A stretch of 64,000 nt of DNA from Lentzea kentuckyensis. GTDB lineage: Bacteria; Actinomycetota; Actinomycetes; Mycobacteriales; Pseudonocardiaceae. The position numbers and the translations under genes are program-made. Under the pieces are notes generated by a model, which worked only from the letters and a program-made list of their open reading frames with translations, was not told where the DNA came from and did no database searches. Each line of letters begins with the position of its first letter. Position 1 is the first letter of the stretch. The stretch is taken from assembly GCF_002150765.1 (NCBI RefSeq), contig NZ_MUYM01000100.1, positions 1 through 64,000 on the forward strand. Direction: 5' to 3'. Positions 1 through 8,251 of the stretch are shown here, in pieces.

Positions 1-222
1 GCAGGAGGCGTTCGGCGTTGGTGGTGGGGCGGCCGTCAGCGTCCCCGCGTCGGTGACGGGGCAGGTGTAAGCAATGCGGTGGGCGGCGGTTGGCGTTCCA
101 TGTGGGCTTGCGGGCCGGGCGTGACTGGTGCGGTGGGATTGCGGAGGTGGGGCGTGGATCAGGTGCGTTCGGCGTGCAAGGGCGGCCTGGCTGTCCGCCG
201 TGGCGTCAGGGTGGCCGCGTGA
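1..222 (+). pseudogene. possible decayed C-terminus of a sensor histidine kinase
   Basis: One frame is open from the window edge to a TGA at 220-222 that overlaps the GTG of the response regulator, the usual kinase/regulator junction. Small pieces resemble the end of a NarL-type kinase: GDGAG at about 52-66 and GVTGAVGLRR at about 118-147 (compare the usual GLxGMRER). The stretch between them does not align in one frame, third-position GC is low, and the two other frames hit early stops (a TGA at 54-56 and a TAA at 68-70). It may be a degenerate kinase end or plain spacer; the upstream DNA is not visible. Confidence 0.25.
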
Positions 223-839
223 TCCGGCTGGTCATCGTCGACGACCACCCCGTGGTACGTGACGGGTTGCGGGGCATGCTCGCCGTGCCCGACTTCGAGG
301 TCGTGGGCGAGGCCGCCTCGGGGGATGAGGCCGTCGCTGTCGTCACGGCGTTGTCGCCGGACGTGGTGCTCATGGATCTGCGCATGCCCGGCAGCGATGG
401 GCTGTCGGCGATCGAACGGCTGCGTGCGCATCCGTGCCGGGTGCTGGTGCTCACCACCTACGACACGGACCGGGACGTGTTGCCGGCCATCAAGGCCGGG
501 GCCACCGGGTATCTGTTGAAGGACACCCCGCGCGACGAGTTGCAGCGGGCCATTCGGGCGGCTCACTCGGGCGAGGCCGTGTTGTCGCCCGCGGTGGCCA
601 CGCGGTTGCTGGGGCAGGTGCGGGAGCCGGCGACCGAGGCGTTGTCCACCAGGGAGCTCGACGTGCTGGCGCTGGTGGCGAAGGGGTCCACCAACCGGGC
701 GGTGGCGGCGGCGCTGTTCATCAGCGAGGCGACGGTGAAGACCCATTTGCTGCACGTTTACGCGAAGCTCGGGGTTTCGGACCGGGCGGCGGCCGTCGCG
801 GTGGCGTACGAGCGCGGGCTGCTGCGGAGCGGGCGGTGA
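219..839 (+). CDS. NarL/LuxR-family two-component response regulator
   Basis: This 206-residue cytoplasmic regulator has a receiver domain (about 1-118) and a LuxR-type helix-turn-helix (about 142-200). The acidic pair DD is at residues 8-9, the phosphoacceptor is D53 in VLMDLRMP, and the conserved lysine is in YLLKD. The HTH carries the typical LSTRELDVLALVAKG and ATVKTHL stretches. I start it at the GTG at 219 because MIRLVIVDDHP is the normal family start; the upstream in-frame ATG at 90 would add a non-conserved Arg/Gly-rich leader. The partner kinase would be expected just upstream, where only a dubious remnant is seen. The target genes are not known. Confidence 0.9.
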   Translation: MIRLVIVDDHPVVRDGLRGMLAVPDFEVVGEAASGDEAVAVVTALSPDVVLMDLRMPGSDGLSAIERLRAHPCRVLVLTTYDTDRDVLPAIKAGATGYLLKDTPRDELQRAIRAAHSGEAVLSPAVATRLLGQVREPATEALSTRELDVLALVAKGSTNRAVAAALFISEATVKTHLLHVYAKLGVSDRAAAVAVAYERGLLRSGR

Positions 840-846
840 GTCCCCC

Positions 847-877
847 GCGGCGGGACCACTTCGGTTGGTCCCGCCGC
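847..877. terminator. bidirectional terminator hairpin
   Basis: Twelve-base perfect arms (847-858 and 866-877) enclose a 7-base loop in the gap between the convergent response regulator and the AtzF-like gene. There is no clear U tract, as is common in actinomycetes. Confidence 0.7.
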
Positions 878-904
878 CTGCGGCAACTCCCCCTTGCCAC
901 TCCC

Positions 905-1297
905 TCACCCCTCGCGATGTAAGAACTCCCGCCAGTCGCCCAGATACGAGATGTCTCTGATGTCACCCGAATGGAGTAGCGACGGGTCGGAGAGAACGGC
1001 GTCGCGCAGCACGGTGGCCAGGGCGGCACTGCCGTCCTCCAGTTCGATCACGCCGATCTCCAGTTCCGGCGGCTCGGCGGGGACCAGGTGGTCGCGCAGG
1101 ACCTTCAGCGGCAGGTCGTAGAGCTCACCTACCACGGACGCCGACCCCGACTCGTGCATCGCGGGGAACTTCCCCCGCACCGAGAAGTAGCGGTATTTGG
1201 CCGCACTGCGCGCCCGGCACACCATCGGCGTGCCCTGCAGCTGGGAGTGCAGCGGTCCGCCCCGCATGCCGCCGCCGTTGAGAAAGATCAGTGCCAT
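905..1297 (-). CDS. stand-alone allophanate hydrolase C-terminal-domain-like protein (gamma-glutamylcyclotransferase-like fold)
   Basis: The 130-residue product begins MALIFLNGGGMRGG and contains KYRYFSVRGKFPAM and a GELYDL strand. These resemble the small C-terminal domain of AtzF-type allophanate hydrolase, whose fold is GGCT-like. In AtzF that domain handles the N-carboxycarbamate intermediate; here it has no amidase domain attached. The ATG at 1297 has a good AGGAG site 5-6 bases upstream. It is the last gene of the minus-strand purine operon, so a role in ureide or purine nitrogen release is plausible, but only context supports it. The upstream xdhC frame runs 173 bp into this gene. Confidence 0.65.
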   Translation of the reverse strand: MALIFLNGGGMRGGPLHSQLQGTPMVCRARSAAKYRYFSVRGKFPAMHESGSASVVGELYDLPLKVLRDHLVPAEPPELEIGVIELEDGSAALATVLRDAVLSDPSLLHSGDIRDISYLGDWREFLHREG

Positions 1298-2207
1298 GAC
1301 TCTCCTGGGTCCGGTGGATGGGGGAGGACAGCGAGGACAAGGGCAGGCCGGTGCCGCCGTGCCGCAGGGCCACCAGTTCGGCGGCGATGGACACCGCGGT
1401 TTCCGCCGGGCTGCGGCCGCCGAGGTCGAGGCCGATCGGGGAACGCAGCCGGGACAGCGCCGCGCGCGGAACACCCGCCTCCAGCAGGCGGTCGAGGCGC
1501 TCGGCGTGCGTGCGGCGCGAGCCCAGCGCGCCCACGAAGGCCAGCGGCATCGACAGGGCCTGCGAAAGAACCGGGATGTCGAACTTCGGGTCGTGAGTCA
1601 GCACCACCACGGCGGTGTCGGTGTCGGTGTGCGTACGAGCGAGGTAACGATGCGGCCAGTCGACGACCACGGAGTGCGCTGCGGGAAAGCGCTCAGGAGT
1701 CGCGAAGATCGGGCGCGCATCGCACACCGTCACGTGGTAGCCGAGGAAACGCCCGATCTCGGCCACGGCGGCGGCGTGGTCGATGGCGCCGAACACCAGC
1801 AGTCGCGGTGGCGGCATCCAGGATTCGGTGAACACCCGGTCCTCGAAGGCAAAACGAACCGACACCGGATGTCCGTCCACAGAGGCCTGAAGCGCCGCAC
1901 GCAACGAAGGACTGTCGCGCTGCACCAGGACGTCCAGCGAGCCGCCGCAGGTCAGGCCGACGGAGAACGCCGTGTCGTCCGAGTAACCGAACGAGGCAAG
2001 CGACGGCACAGAGGTCTCCAGAACCGTGCGGGCCAGCTCGTACACCTCGGCCTCCACGCAGCCGCCGGAGACGCTGCCGATCACCTCACCCGACGGACCG
2101 ACCGCCATCGCGGCGCCCACCGGGCGTGGCGCGCTGCCCCGCACGGCCACCACCGAGGCGACCGCGAACCGGTCCCACGACAGCAGTGTTGATGCCAGGT
2201 CACGCAT
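1125..2207 (-). CDS. xdhC: XdhC/CoxI-family molybdenum-cofactor insertion protein with a run-on C-terminus
   Basis: XdhC proteins bind and sulfurate the molybdenum cofactor and deliver it to xanthine dehydrogenase. The N-terminal XdhC_CoxI domain shows GSAPRPVGAAMAV and GSVSGGCVEAEV (with the conserved Cys) and TCGGSLDVLVQ; the C-terminal Rossmann domain carries FVGALGSRRTHAERLDRL and SPIGLDLGGRSPAE. Recognisable homology ends near residue 310. The last ~57 codons (1125-1297) are an Arg-rich tail read out of frame through the next gene, which suggests the ancestral stop was lost or a base is missing. The ATG at 2207 is preferred over the ATG at 2219, four codons upstream. It lies downstream of the dehydrogenase subunits, as expected of a dedicated chaperone. 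Confidence 0.8.
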   Translation of the reverse strand: MRDLASTLLSWDRFAVASVVAVRGSAPRPVGAAMAVGPSGEVIGSVSGGCVEAEVYELARTVLETSVPSLASFGYSDDTAFSVGLTCGGSLDVLVQRDSPSLRAALQASVDGHPVSVRFAFEDRVFTESWMPPPRLLVFGAIDHAAAVAEIGRFLGYHVTVCDARPIFATPERFPAAHSVVVDWPHRYLARTHTDTDTAVVVLTHDPKFDIPVLSQALSMPLAFVGALGSRRTHAERLDRLLEAGVPRAALSRLRSPIGLDLGGRSPAETAVSIAAELVALRHGGTGLPLSSLSSPIHRTQESHGTDLSQRRRHAGRTAALPAAGHADGVPGAQCGQIPLLLGAGEVPRDARVGVGVRGR

Positions 2208-2222
2208 CGAGCCTCCCAATCA

Positions 2223-2256
2223 GAGGTTCGGCCGGGTGGCCGCCCGGCCGAACCTC
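2223..2256. terminator. terminator-like hairpin after the purine permease gene
   Basis: Fourteen-base perfect arms (2223-2236 and 2243-2256) with a 6-base loop lie between the permease stop and the xdhC start. It may attenuate transcription into xdhC. Confidence 0.6.
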
Positions 2257-2262
2257 AGCGCG

Positions 2263-3669
2263 TCACTTGCCGGTGATCACGTCCACGCCGAAGTACACGG
2301 CGAACATCAGGGCGAGGCCGGTCATCAGCCAGCCCGGCCAGCGGCCCTTGCAGACCCGCAGCACGACGTACGACACGAGGCCCGCGCCGATGCCGTTGGT
2401 GATCGAGTAGGTGAACGGGATGATCGCCACCGTCAGGAACACCGGGATGGTGAAGTCCGTGTCCTGCCAGGGGATTCGGCGGATCTGGGTCATCATCAGG
2501 CCGCCGATCACCACCAGGGCCGGGGCCGCGGCCTGGGCGGGCACGACGGTGGCCAGCGGTGTGAAGAGCAGCGCCACCAGGAACAGACCGCCGGTGACCA
2601 CCGAGGCCAGGCCGGTTCGGGCGCCTTCGCCAACGCCCGCCGCCGACTCCAGGAACACGGTGTTCGGGGCCGACCCCGTGACGCCACCGGCGATCGCGCC
2701 GGCGCCGTCCACCATCAGGATCTTGCCCATGCCCTCCACGCGACCGTCACGCGTCAGGCCCGCTTCGTCGGACACCGAGGTGATGGTGCCCATCGCGTCG
2801 AAGAAGCCGGACAGCACGAGGGTGAACAGGAAGATCGTCGCGGCGATCACGCCCGCCGACACGAACCCGCCGAACAGATCGACCCGGCCGAACAACCCGA
2901 AGTCGGGTGAGCCCACGACGGAAGAGGGCAGCGAGGGCGTCACGAGTCCCCAGCCCTTGACGGTGAACACCGAGTTCACCACCACGGCCACCACGGTCGC
3001 GACGACGATGCTGATCAGGACGGCTCCGGGCACGCCGCGCGCCATCAGCACGATCATCAGCAGCAGACCCAGGCAGAAGATCACGATCGGCCAGCCGCTC
3101 AGGTGGCCGTCCACGCCCATCCGGACCGGGACCGTGGACCCGACGGCGTCCGGCGTGCGGGTCACGAACCCGGCGGAAACCAGTCCCACCAACGCGACGT
3201 AGAGGCCGATGCCCACGGTGATCGCGATCTTCAACGGCTCGGGGATCGCGTTGATGATGCGTTCGCGGACGCCTGACGCGGCCATCACGACGATGCAGAG
3301 GCCTTCCAGCACCACCAGACCGAAGGCCTGGGCCCACGTCATGGTCGGCGCCATCTGGAACGCCACCACGCCGTTCACGCCCAAACCGGCCGCCAGCGCC
3401 AACGGAGCGTTGCCGACCAGTCCCATCAGGACGGTCATCACGCCGGCCGCCAACGCGGTCGCCGTGGTGATCTCGGCGATGGTGAGCTTGGCGCCGGTGA
3501 TGTCGGCGGACGCACCGAGGATCAGCGGGTTCAGCAGCACGATGTACGACATCGCGACGAAAGTCGTTATGCCACCCCGAACTTCACGGCCCAGAGAGCT
3601 GCCACGTTCGGTGATGCGGAAGAACTGGTCGAGGGCCGACGTCGATTGTCGGCTCCGTAACTGAGTCAT
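2263..3669 (-). CDS. NCS2-family purine permease (AzgA/PbuG type, adenine/guanine/hypoxanthine)
   Basis: The 468-residue protein is a multi-pass cytoplasmic-membrane transporter with about 12-14 hydrophobic segments and the length usual for the AzgA/PbuG branch. It starts with a short charged leader ending in SSLGREVRGGITTFVAMSYIVLLNP, typical of this branch, and carries SGFFDAMGTI and the GSAPNTVFLESAAGV stretch. It probably imports nucleobases by proton symport. It sits in the minus-strand purine operon 89 bp downstream of the guanine deaminase gene, with a hairpin in the gap. The exact purine preference cannot be read from sequence alone. Confidence 0.85.
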   Translation of the reverse strand: MTQLRSRQSTSALDQFFRITERGSSLGREVRGGITTFVAMSYIVLLNPLILGASADITGAKLTIAEITTATALAAGVMTVLMGLVGNAPLALAAGLGVNGVVAFQMAPTMTWAQAFGLVVLEGLCIVVMAASGVRERIINAIPEPLKIAITVGIGLYVALVGLVSAGFVTRTPDAVGSTVPVRMGVDGHLSGWPIVIFCLGLLLMIVLMARGVPGAVLISIVVATVVAVVVNSVFTVKGWGLVTPSLPSSVVGSPDFGLFGRVDLFGGFVSAGVIAATIFLFTLVLSGFFDAMGTITSVSDEAGLTRDGRVEGMGKILMVDGAGAIAGGVTGSAPNTVFLESAAGVGEGARTGLASVVTGGLFLVALLFTPLATVVPAQAAAPALVVIGGLMMTQIRRIPWQDTDFTIPVFLTVAIIPFTYSITNGIGAGLVSYVVLRVCKGRWPGWLMTGLALMFAVYFGVDVITGK

Positions 3670-3697
3670 GGAGGACGGCCTTTCCCATGCCGGTGGG

Positions 3698-3719
3698 CGC
3701 GTTCCAACGCCGGAACGCG
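3698..3719. promoter_or_regulatory. intergenic hairpin between guaD and the permease gene
   Basis: Eight-base arms (3698-3705 and 3712-3719) flank a 6-base loop in the 89-bp gap. It could be a processing or attenuation point, or a regulator site. There is no U tract. Confidence 0.4.
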
Positions 3720-3758
3720 ATTAGCTACAGCTCCGGTCAGCAAAAAGGCTTGTGGCCC

Positions 3759-4238
3759 TTAGTAATCGATACGAGTCGCGAGTGACATCCACGCGGTAAA
3801 CGGGGCGTTGTCCTCGCCTGTGGAGATCTGGTGCACGGGCAGGTCCCACTCGGAACGGGACTTGCTGAAGAGTTCGTAGAACTCGCGGTCGTCGAACCCG
3901 GCCGCCGCCGCGTCGTCGCGGTCGGCGGCGTAGACGACCCTGTCCACCCGCGCCCAGAGCGCGGCGGACAGGCACAGGGGACACGGCTCGCACGAGGAGA
4001 TCAGCGTGCAGCCGGTCAACTTGAAGTCACCGAGCGCCTGGCAGGCCGCGCGGATCGCGACGACCTCGGCGTGCGCGGTGGGGTCGAGCGTCGGCGTCAC
4101 CTGGTTGACGCCGGTGGCGATGACCGAACCGTCACGGACGATCATCGCGCCGAACGGGCCGCCGCCGGAGGCCACGTTGCGGGTGGCCAGGTCGATGGTG
4201 GCGAGCAGATGTGCGTTCACAGCAACAAACTCTCCCAA
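3759..4238 (-). CDS. guaD: guanine deaminase (CMP/dCMP-deaminase superfamily, GuaD type)
   Basis: The 159-residue cytosolic enzyme should convert guanine to xanthine and ammonia. The zinc site is complete: H56-A-E58 in DPTAHAEVV, with E58 as the proton shuttle, and C86/C89 in PCPLC. The C-terminus is of GuaD type (FYELFSKSR and a final MSLATRIDY). It lies between the xanthine dehydrogenase large-subunit gene (20 bp upstream) and the purine permease, so its product feeds the dehydrogenase. A tRNA adenosine deaminase is less likely because of the C-terminal extension and the context. Confidence 0.88.
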   Translation of the reverse strand: MGEFVAVNAHLLATIDLATRNVASGGGPFGAMIVRDGSVIATGVNQVTPTLDPTAHAEVVAIRAACQALGDFKLTGCTLISSCEPCPLCLSAALWARVDRVVYAADRDDAAAAGFDDREFYELFSKSRSEWDLPVHQISTGEDNAPFTAWMSLATRIDY

Positions 4239-4257
4239 AAATGGTCAAACAAAGAGA

Positions 4258-6444
4258 TCAGGTACCGGTGAGGTGTTCCGGGCGGACCGGGACGCGGGTG
4301 AGCGCCAGGCCGGTCGCCGCGCGGATCGCCGCCACGATCGCCGGGGTCGACGAGATGGTGGGCGGTTCGCCGACGCCGCGGATGCCGTACGGGGCATGGG
4401 GGTCGGCGAGCTCGAGCACGTCGATGCTCATCGGCGGCATGTCGAGCACGGTGGGGATCAGGTAGTCGGTGAACGACGGGTTGCGCACCTTGCCGCCGGA
4501 GGTCTGGATCTCCTCCATCACCGCGAGGCCGAGGCCCTGGGCGGAACCGCCCTGGATCTGGCCCACCACGGCCTGCGGGTTCAACGCACGACCCACGTCC
4601 TGCGCGCAGTCCAGCGACACCACGCGCACCAGGCCGAGATCGACGTCCACGTCGACGACCGCGCGGTGGGCCGCGAAGCCGTACTGGACGTGCGCGTTGC
4701 CTTGTCCCGTCTCGGGATCCAACGGCTCGGTCGCGCGGTGCCGCCACTCGACGGTCTCGTCGATCACCTCGGAGCCGATGTCCGTGCGACCGTCCAAAAG
4801 CGACCGGACGACACCGCAGGCGGCCTTCACCGCGCCGCCGGTCACGTAGGTTTGGCGTGAAGCGGAGGTGGAGCCGCCGTTGCCGATCGTGGTGTCCATC
4901 GGCAGCACGGTCACGCGCTCGATGCCGAGCTCGGTCCGCACGATCTGCTGCATGATCGTCACCAGGCCCTGGCCGACCTCGCACGCGGCGGTGTGCACGG
5001 CCGCGGCCAGCGAACCGTTGACCATCGACACCCGCACCCGAGCGGTCGAGTAGTCGTCATAACCCTCGGAGAAGCAGATGTTCTTGATACCGACGGCATA
5101 ACCAACACCGCGCACGACACCCTCGCCGTGCGTCGTGTTCGAGACACCACCGGGAAGTTCTCGGATGTCGGACGACGTCCCGGTCGGCAGAGGCTTGTCC
5201 TGCACCAGCTTCAACAGCTGCGCGACGGGCGCGGCCGAGTCGACCACCTGGCCGGTCGGCATCACGGACCCCTCGGTCATCGCGTTGCGCACCCGGACGT
5301 CGACCGGCGACATCCCCAACGCCTCGGCCAGCTTGTCCATCTGTGACTCGTAGGCGAAACCAGCCTGTACGGCACCGAACCCACGCATCGCACCGCACGG
5401 CGGGTTGTTCGTGTAGACGCCGTACGCGTCGACCGTCACGTTGTCGACCTCGTACGGACCGACGCCCAACGTCGCCGCGTTGGCCACGACAGCGGGAGTC
5501 GAGGAGGCGTAAGCACCGCCGTCCAAGTACATCCGCGTGCGAACGTAGACCAGCTTGCCGGTGTGGTCGGCGCCGTGCTCGTAGTACAACACGGCCGGAT
5601 GCCGGTGTACGTGCCCGTAGAACGACTCTTCGCGGTTGTAGACCATCTTGACCGGCTTGCCGGTGTGCAGCGCCAGCAGACACGCGTGCACCTGCATCGA
5701 CAGGTCCTCACGGCCACCGAACGCGCCACCGACCCCGGACAGCGTCAGCCGCACCTGTTCCTGCGGCAACCCCAGCGCCGCCGCGATCTGGTCGCGGTCG
5801 ACGTGCAACCACTGCGTCGCGATGTAGAGGTCGACCGAGCCGTCCGCGGCCGGCACCGCGAGCCCGGACTCCGGCCCGAGGAACGCCTGGTCCTGCATCC
5901 CTACCTCGTACCGCCCGGTGACCACGACATCGGCCGTGACGTCCTGCGAACCACGGCGGATCGGGACGTGACGCACCAGGTTCCCGCCGGGGTGCAACGG
6001 GGTGTCGTCCACCGCGGTTTCCATGTCCACGACGGGTTCCAGCACGTCGTAGGTCACGACGATCTTCTTCATCGCCCGCAGCGCGGTCTCCGGGTGGTCG
6101 GCACCGACCAGCGCGACCGGCTCGCCCTGGTAGCGCACGACGTCGACCGCCAGCACCGGCTGGTCCTTGTGCTCCAACCCGTACAGGTTGCGCCCCGGCA
6201 CGTCCGAATGCGTCAGCACCGCGTACACACCGGGCACCTTCAACGCTTCCGTCAGATCGACCGACGTGATGCGGGCATACGGGTGCGGCGAGCGCAGGGT
6301 CGCGCCCCAGATCATGTCCTCGTGCCACAGGTCGGACGCGTAAGCGAACTCGCCGCGCACCTTCAGGTTGCCGTCCGGGCGCTGCGGCGACGTCCCGATG
6401 CCACCCGACACCGCGGAGGTGAGTTCGGCGGGAGTGAGGGTCAT
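4258..6444 (-). CDS. pucD: xanthine dehydrogenase, molybdopterin-binding catalytic subunit
   Basis: The 728-residue subunit is equivalent to B. subtilis PucD and E. coli XdhA. It hydroxylates hypoxanthine and xanthine to urate using the Mo cofactor. Visible landmarks are GGAFGGRE (239-246), the CGAMRGFGAVQAGFA loop, and a C-terminal GIRGVGEPPT whose E693 is the expected catalytic base. It assembles with the 2Fe-2S and FAD subunits encoded just upstream. Its start overlaps the stop of the amidohydrolase gene by 4 bp, so translation is coupled. Length and motifs are intact. Confidence 0.93.
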   Translation of the reverse strand: MTLTPAELTSAVSGGIGTSPQRPDGNLKVRGEFAYASDLWHEDMIWGATLRSPHPYARITSVDLTEALKVPGVYAVLTHSDVPGRNLYGLEHKDQPVLAVDVVRYQGEPVALVGADHPETALRAMKKIVVTYDVLEPVVDMETAVDDTPLHPGGNLVRHVPIRRGSQDVTADVVVTGRYEVGMQDQAFLGPESGLAVPAADGSVDLYIATQWLHVDRDQIAAALGLPQEQVRLTLSGVGGAFGGREDLSMQVHACLLALHTGKPVKMVYNREESFYGHVHRHPAVLYYEHGADHTGKLVYVRTRMYLDGGAYASSTPAVVANAATLGVGPYEVDNVTVDAYGVYTNNPPCGAMRGFGAVQAGFAYESQMDKLAEALGMSPVDVRVRNAMTEGSVMPTGQVVDSAAPVAQLLKLVQDKPLPTGTSSDIRELPGGVSNTTHGEGVVRGVGYAVGIKNICFSEGYDDYSTARVRVSMVNGSLAAAVHTAACEVGQGLVTIMQQIVRTELGIERVTVLPMDTTIGNGGSTSASRQTYVTGGAVKAACGVVRSLLDGRTDIGSEVIDETVEWRHRATEPLDPETGQGNAHVQYGFAAHRAVVDVDVDLGLVRVVSLDCAQDVGRALNPQAVVGQIQGGSAQGLGLAVMEEIQTSGGKVRNPSFTDYLIPTVLDMPPMSIDVLELADPHAPYGIRGVGEPPTISSTPAIVAAIRAATGLALTRVPVRPEHLTGT

Positions 6445-7793
6445 CGCGCTGCCTCCTGAAGCTTCAGACTGGCGGCGGAAAGGTCACGCGCCAGCTCGTC
6501 GGTCGACGCCGTCCGCAGAACCCCGTCCTGCACGACGACCCGGCCGCCCACGATCAACAGTTTCAACGGCGGGGGAGTGCCGAGCACCAACGCCGCCACC
6601 GGGTCCGCGATCCCCGCGTAGTCCATTCCGGACAGATCCCACACCGCGAGGTCCGCCACCTTGCCCGGCTCGATCGAGCCCAGCGAGTCGGCACGGCCCA
6701 GCACCTGGGCCCCGCCCATGGTGCCCATCCACAACGCCTTGCGCGCGTCCAGCGCACCCGGCCCGCCCCGCTGACGTGCCTGGTACAGGGCCGAACGCAG
6801 CTCGACCACCAGCCCACCGTCCTCGTTGGACGCCGCGCCGTCGACCCCGAGTCCGACCGGCGCGCCCGCGTCCAGCAGGTCGCGCACCGGCGCGATCCCC
6901 GTGCCCAGCCGCCCGTTGGACGTCGGGCAGTGCGCGGAACCGGTCGACGTCGCCCCGAGCCGCTTCACCGCGTCGGAGTTCAGGTGCACGGTGTGCGCGA
7001 GCCACACGTCGGAACCCAGCCAGCCGAGCTGCTCGGCGTACTCGGTCGGCGTGCACCCGTTCTCCGCCAGGCACTGCTCTTCCTCGTCCAGCGTCTCGGC
7101 GAGGTGCGTGTGCAGCCGGACGCCGTGCTGGCGAGCCAGCGCAGCGGCCCCGGTCATCAGCTCCTTCGACACCGAGAACGGCGAGCAGGGCCCGACGGCC
7201 ACGCGCACCAGCGCGTCGTCGGCGGTCGAGTGGTAGTCGCCGATCGCCTGCTCGGTCGCGATCAACGCGGCCTCGGTCTCCTCGACCAGGTTGTCCGGCG
7301 GCAACCCGCCGGAGGACTGGCCCCGGTCCATCGACCCGCGGATCGCCTCCAGCCGGATCCCGATCCGCCGCCCCGCCGACACCAGCGCGTCGAACACGTC
7401 ACCGCCGCCGGACGGGAAGACGTAGTGGTGATCAGCGGCCAGCGTGCAGCCCGTCAGCGCCAGCCGCGCCAGCCCGGCCGAGGCCGCCGCGTGCGTCACC
7501 GAGTCGTCCAGCCCGCGCCACACCGGATACAGCGTGGTCAGCCACTCGAACAACGTCGCGTCCTGGGCCAGCCCGCGCGTCGCCCACTGGTACAGGTGGT
7601 GGTGCGTGTTGATCAGCCCGGGCGTGACCAGGCACGACGACGCGTCGACGTAGGTGTGCGACTCGGAGGGCCGAGGCGCCGGACCCGAACCGACGGACTG
7701 AATCCGCCCGTCCCGGACGACCACGTGCCCGGACGAGTGCTCGGTCCCGGCCGAATCCACGGTGGACACCGCACAGCGGTCGAGGACGATCAT
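6441..7793 (-). CDS. 8-oxoguanine deaminase-like amidohydrolase
   Basis: The 450-residue cytosolic amidohydrolase has the metal-binding HHH at 64-66 in LINTHHHLYQW, plus HTHLAET, HTVHLN, CPTSNGRLG and the conserved D of GLGVDGAASNE. The pattern fits the zinc deaminases of the ATZ/TRZ group that includes 8-oxoguanine deaminase. In a xanthine dehydrogenase operon the likely substrate is 8-oxoguanine (to urate) or guanine. Start ATG at 7793 overlaps the 2Fe-2S gene by 4 bp; the longer in-frame extension is an Arg-rich shadow of that gene. A second, unrelated guanine deaminase is present, which favours 8-oxoguanine here, but that is inference. Confidence 0.85.
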   Translation of the reverse strand: MIVLDRCAVSTVDSAGTEHSSGHVVVRDGRIQSVGSGPAPRPSESHTYVDASSCLVTPGLINTHHHLYQWATRGLAQDATLFEWLTTLYPVWRGLDDSVTHAAASAGLARLALTGCTLAADHHYVFPSGGGDVFDALVSAGRRIGIRLEAIRGSMDRGQSSGGLPPDNLVEETEAALIATEQAIGDYHSTADDALVRVAVGPCSPFSVSKELMTGAAALARQHGVRLHTHLAETLDEEEQCLAENGCTPTEYAEQLGWLGSDVWLAHTVHLNSDAVKRLGATSTGSAHCPTSNGRLGTGIAPVRDLLDAGAPVGLGVDGAASNEDGGLVVELRSALYQARQRGGPGALDARKALWMGTMGGAQVLGRADSLGSIEPGKVADLAVWDLSGMDYAGIADPVAALVLGTPPPLKLLIVGGRVVVQDGVLRTASTDELARDLSAASLKLQEAAR

Positions 7794-8251
7794 CGGCGCG
7801 ACGCCGCCAATCGCACGGCGTCCAGGATCTTCTCGTAGCCCGTGCAACGGCACAGGTTCCCGGCGAGCGCCTCGCGGATCTCCGGGTCGGACGGATTCGG
7901 CACGCGGTCGAGCAGGTCGTGTGCCTGCACCACGAGACCGGGCGTGCAGAACCCGCACTGCACCGCGCCCGCCTCGACGAACGCCTCCTGCACCGGGTCC
8001 AGCGAATCACCGTCAGCGAGCCCCTCGACCGTCCGCACGGAACGGTCCTGCGCCTGCCCGGCCGCGACCAGGCACGCACACACCGGCACGTTGTCCAGGT
8101 ACACCGTGCACGAACCGCATTCGCCTTGCTCGCACGCGTTCTTCGAGCCGGGCAGCCCGAGTCGTTCGCGCAGCATGAACAGCAGCGACTCGCCTTCCCA
8201 GACGTCGTCGGCCTGGCGCTGCTCGCCGTTGACCGTCACGTTCACGCGCAT
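7790..8251 (-). CDS. pucE: xanthine dehydrogenase 2Fe-2S subunit
   Basis: The 153-residue electron-transfer subunit has a plant-type ferredoxin cluster (C40, C45, C48, C60 in NACEQGECGSC and VPVCAC) and a helical-domain cluster (C99, C102, C134, C136 in QCGFCTPG and NLCRCTGYE). It relays electrons from the Mo site to FAD. Start ATG at 8251 overlaps the FAD-subunit gene by 10 bp and the end overlaps the amidohydrolase gene by 4 bp, so the genes are tightly coupled. Confidence 0.93.
   Translation of the reverse strand: MRVNVTVNGEQRQADDVWEGESLLFMLRERLGLPGSKNACEQGECGSCTVYLDNVPVCACLVAAGQAQDRSVRTVEGLADGDSLDPVQEAFVEAGAVQCGFCTPGLVVQAHDLLDRVPNPSDPEIREALAGNLCRCTGYEKILDAVRLAASRR

Noticed and set aside
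90..218. Longer start for the response regulator at ATG 90
   Set aside because: The added 43 residues are non-conserved and poorly biased; receiver domains of this type start at the GTG at 219.
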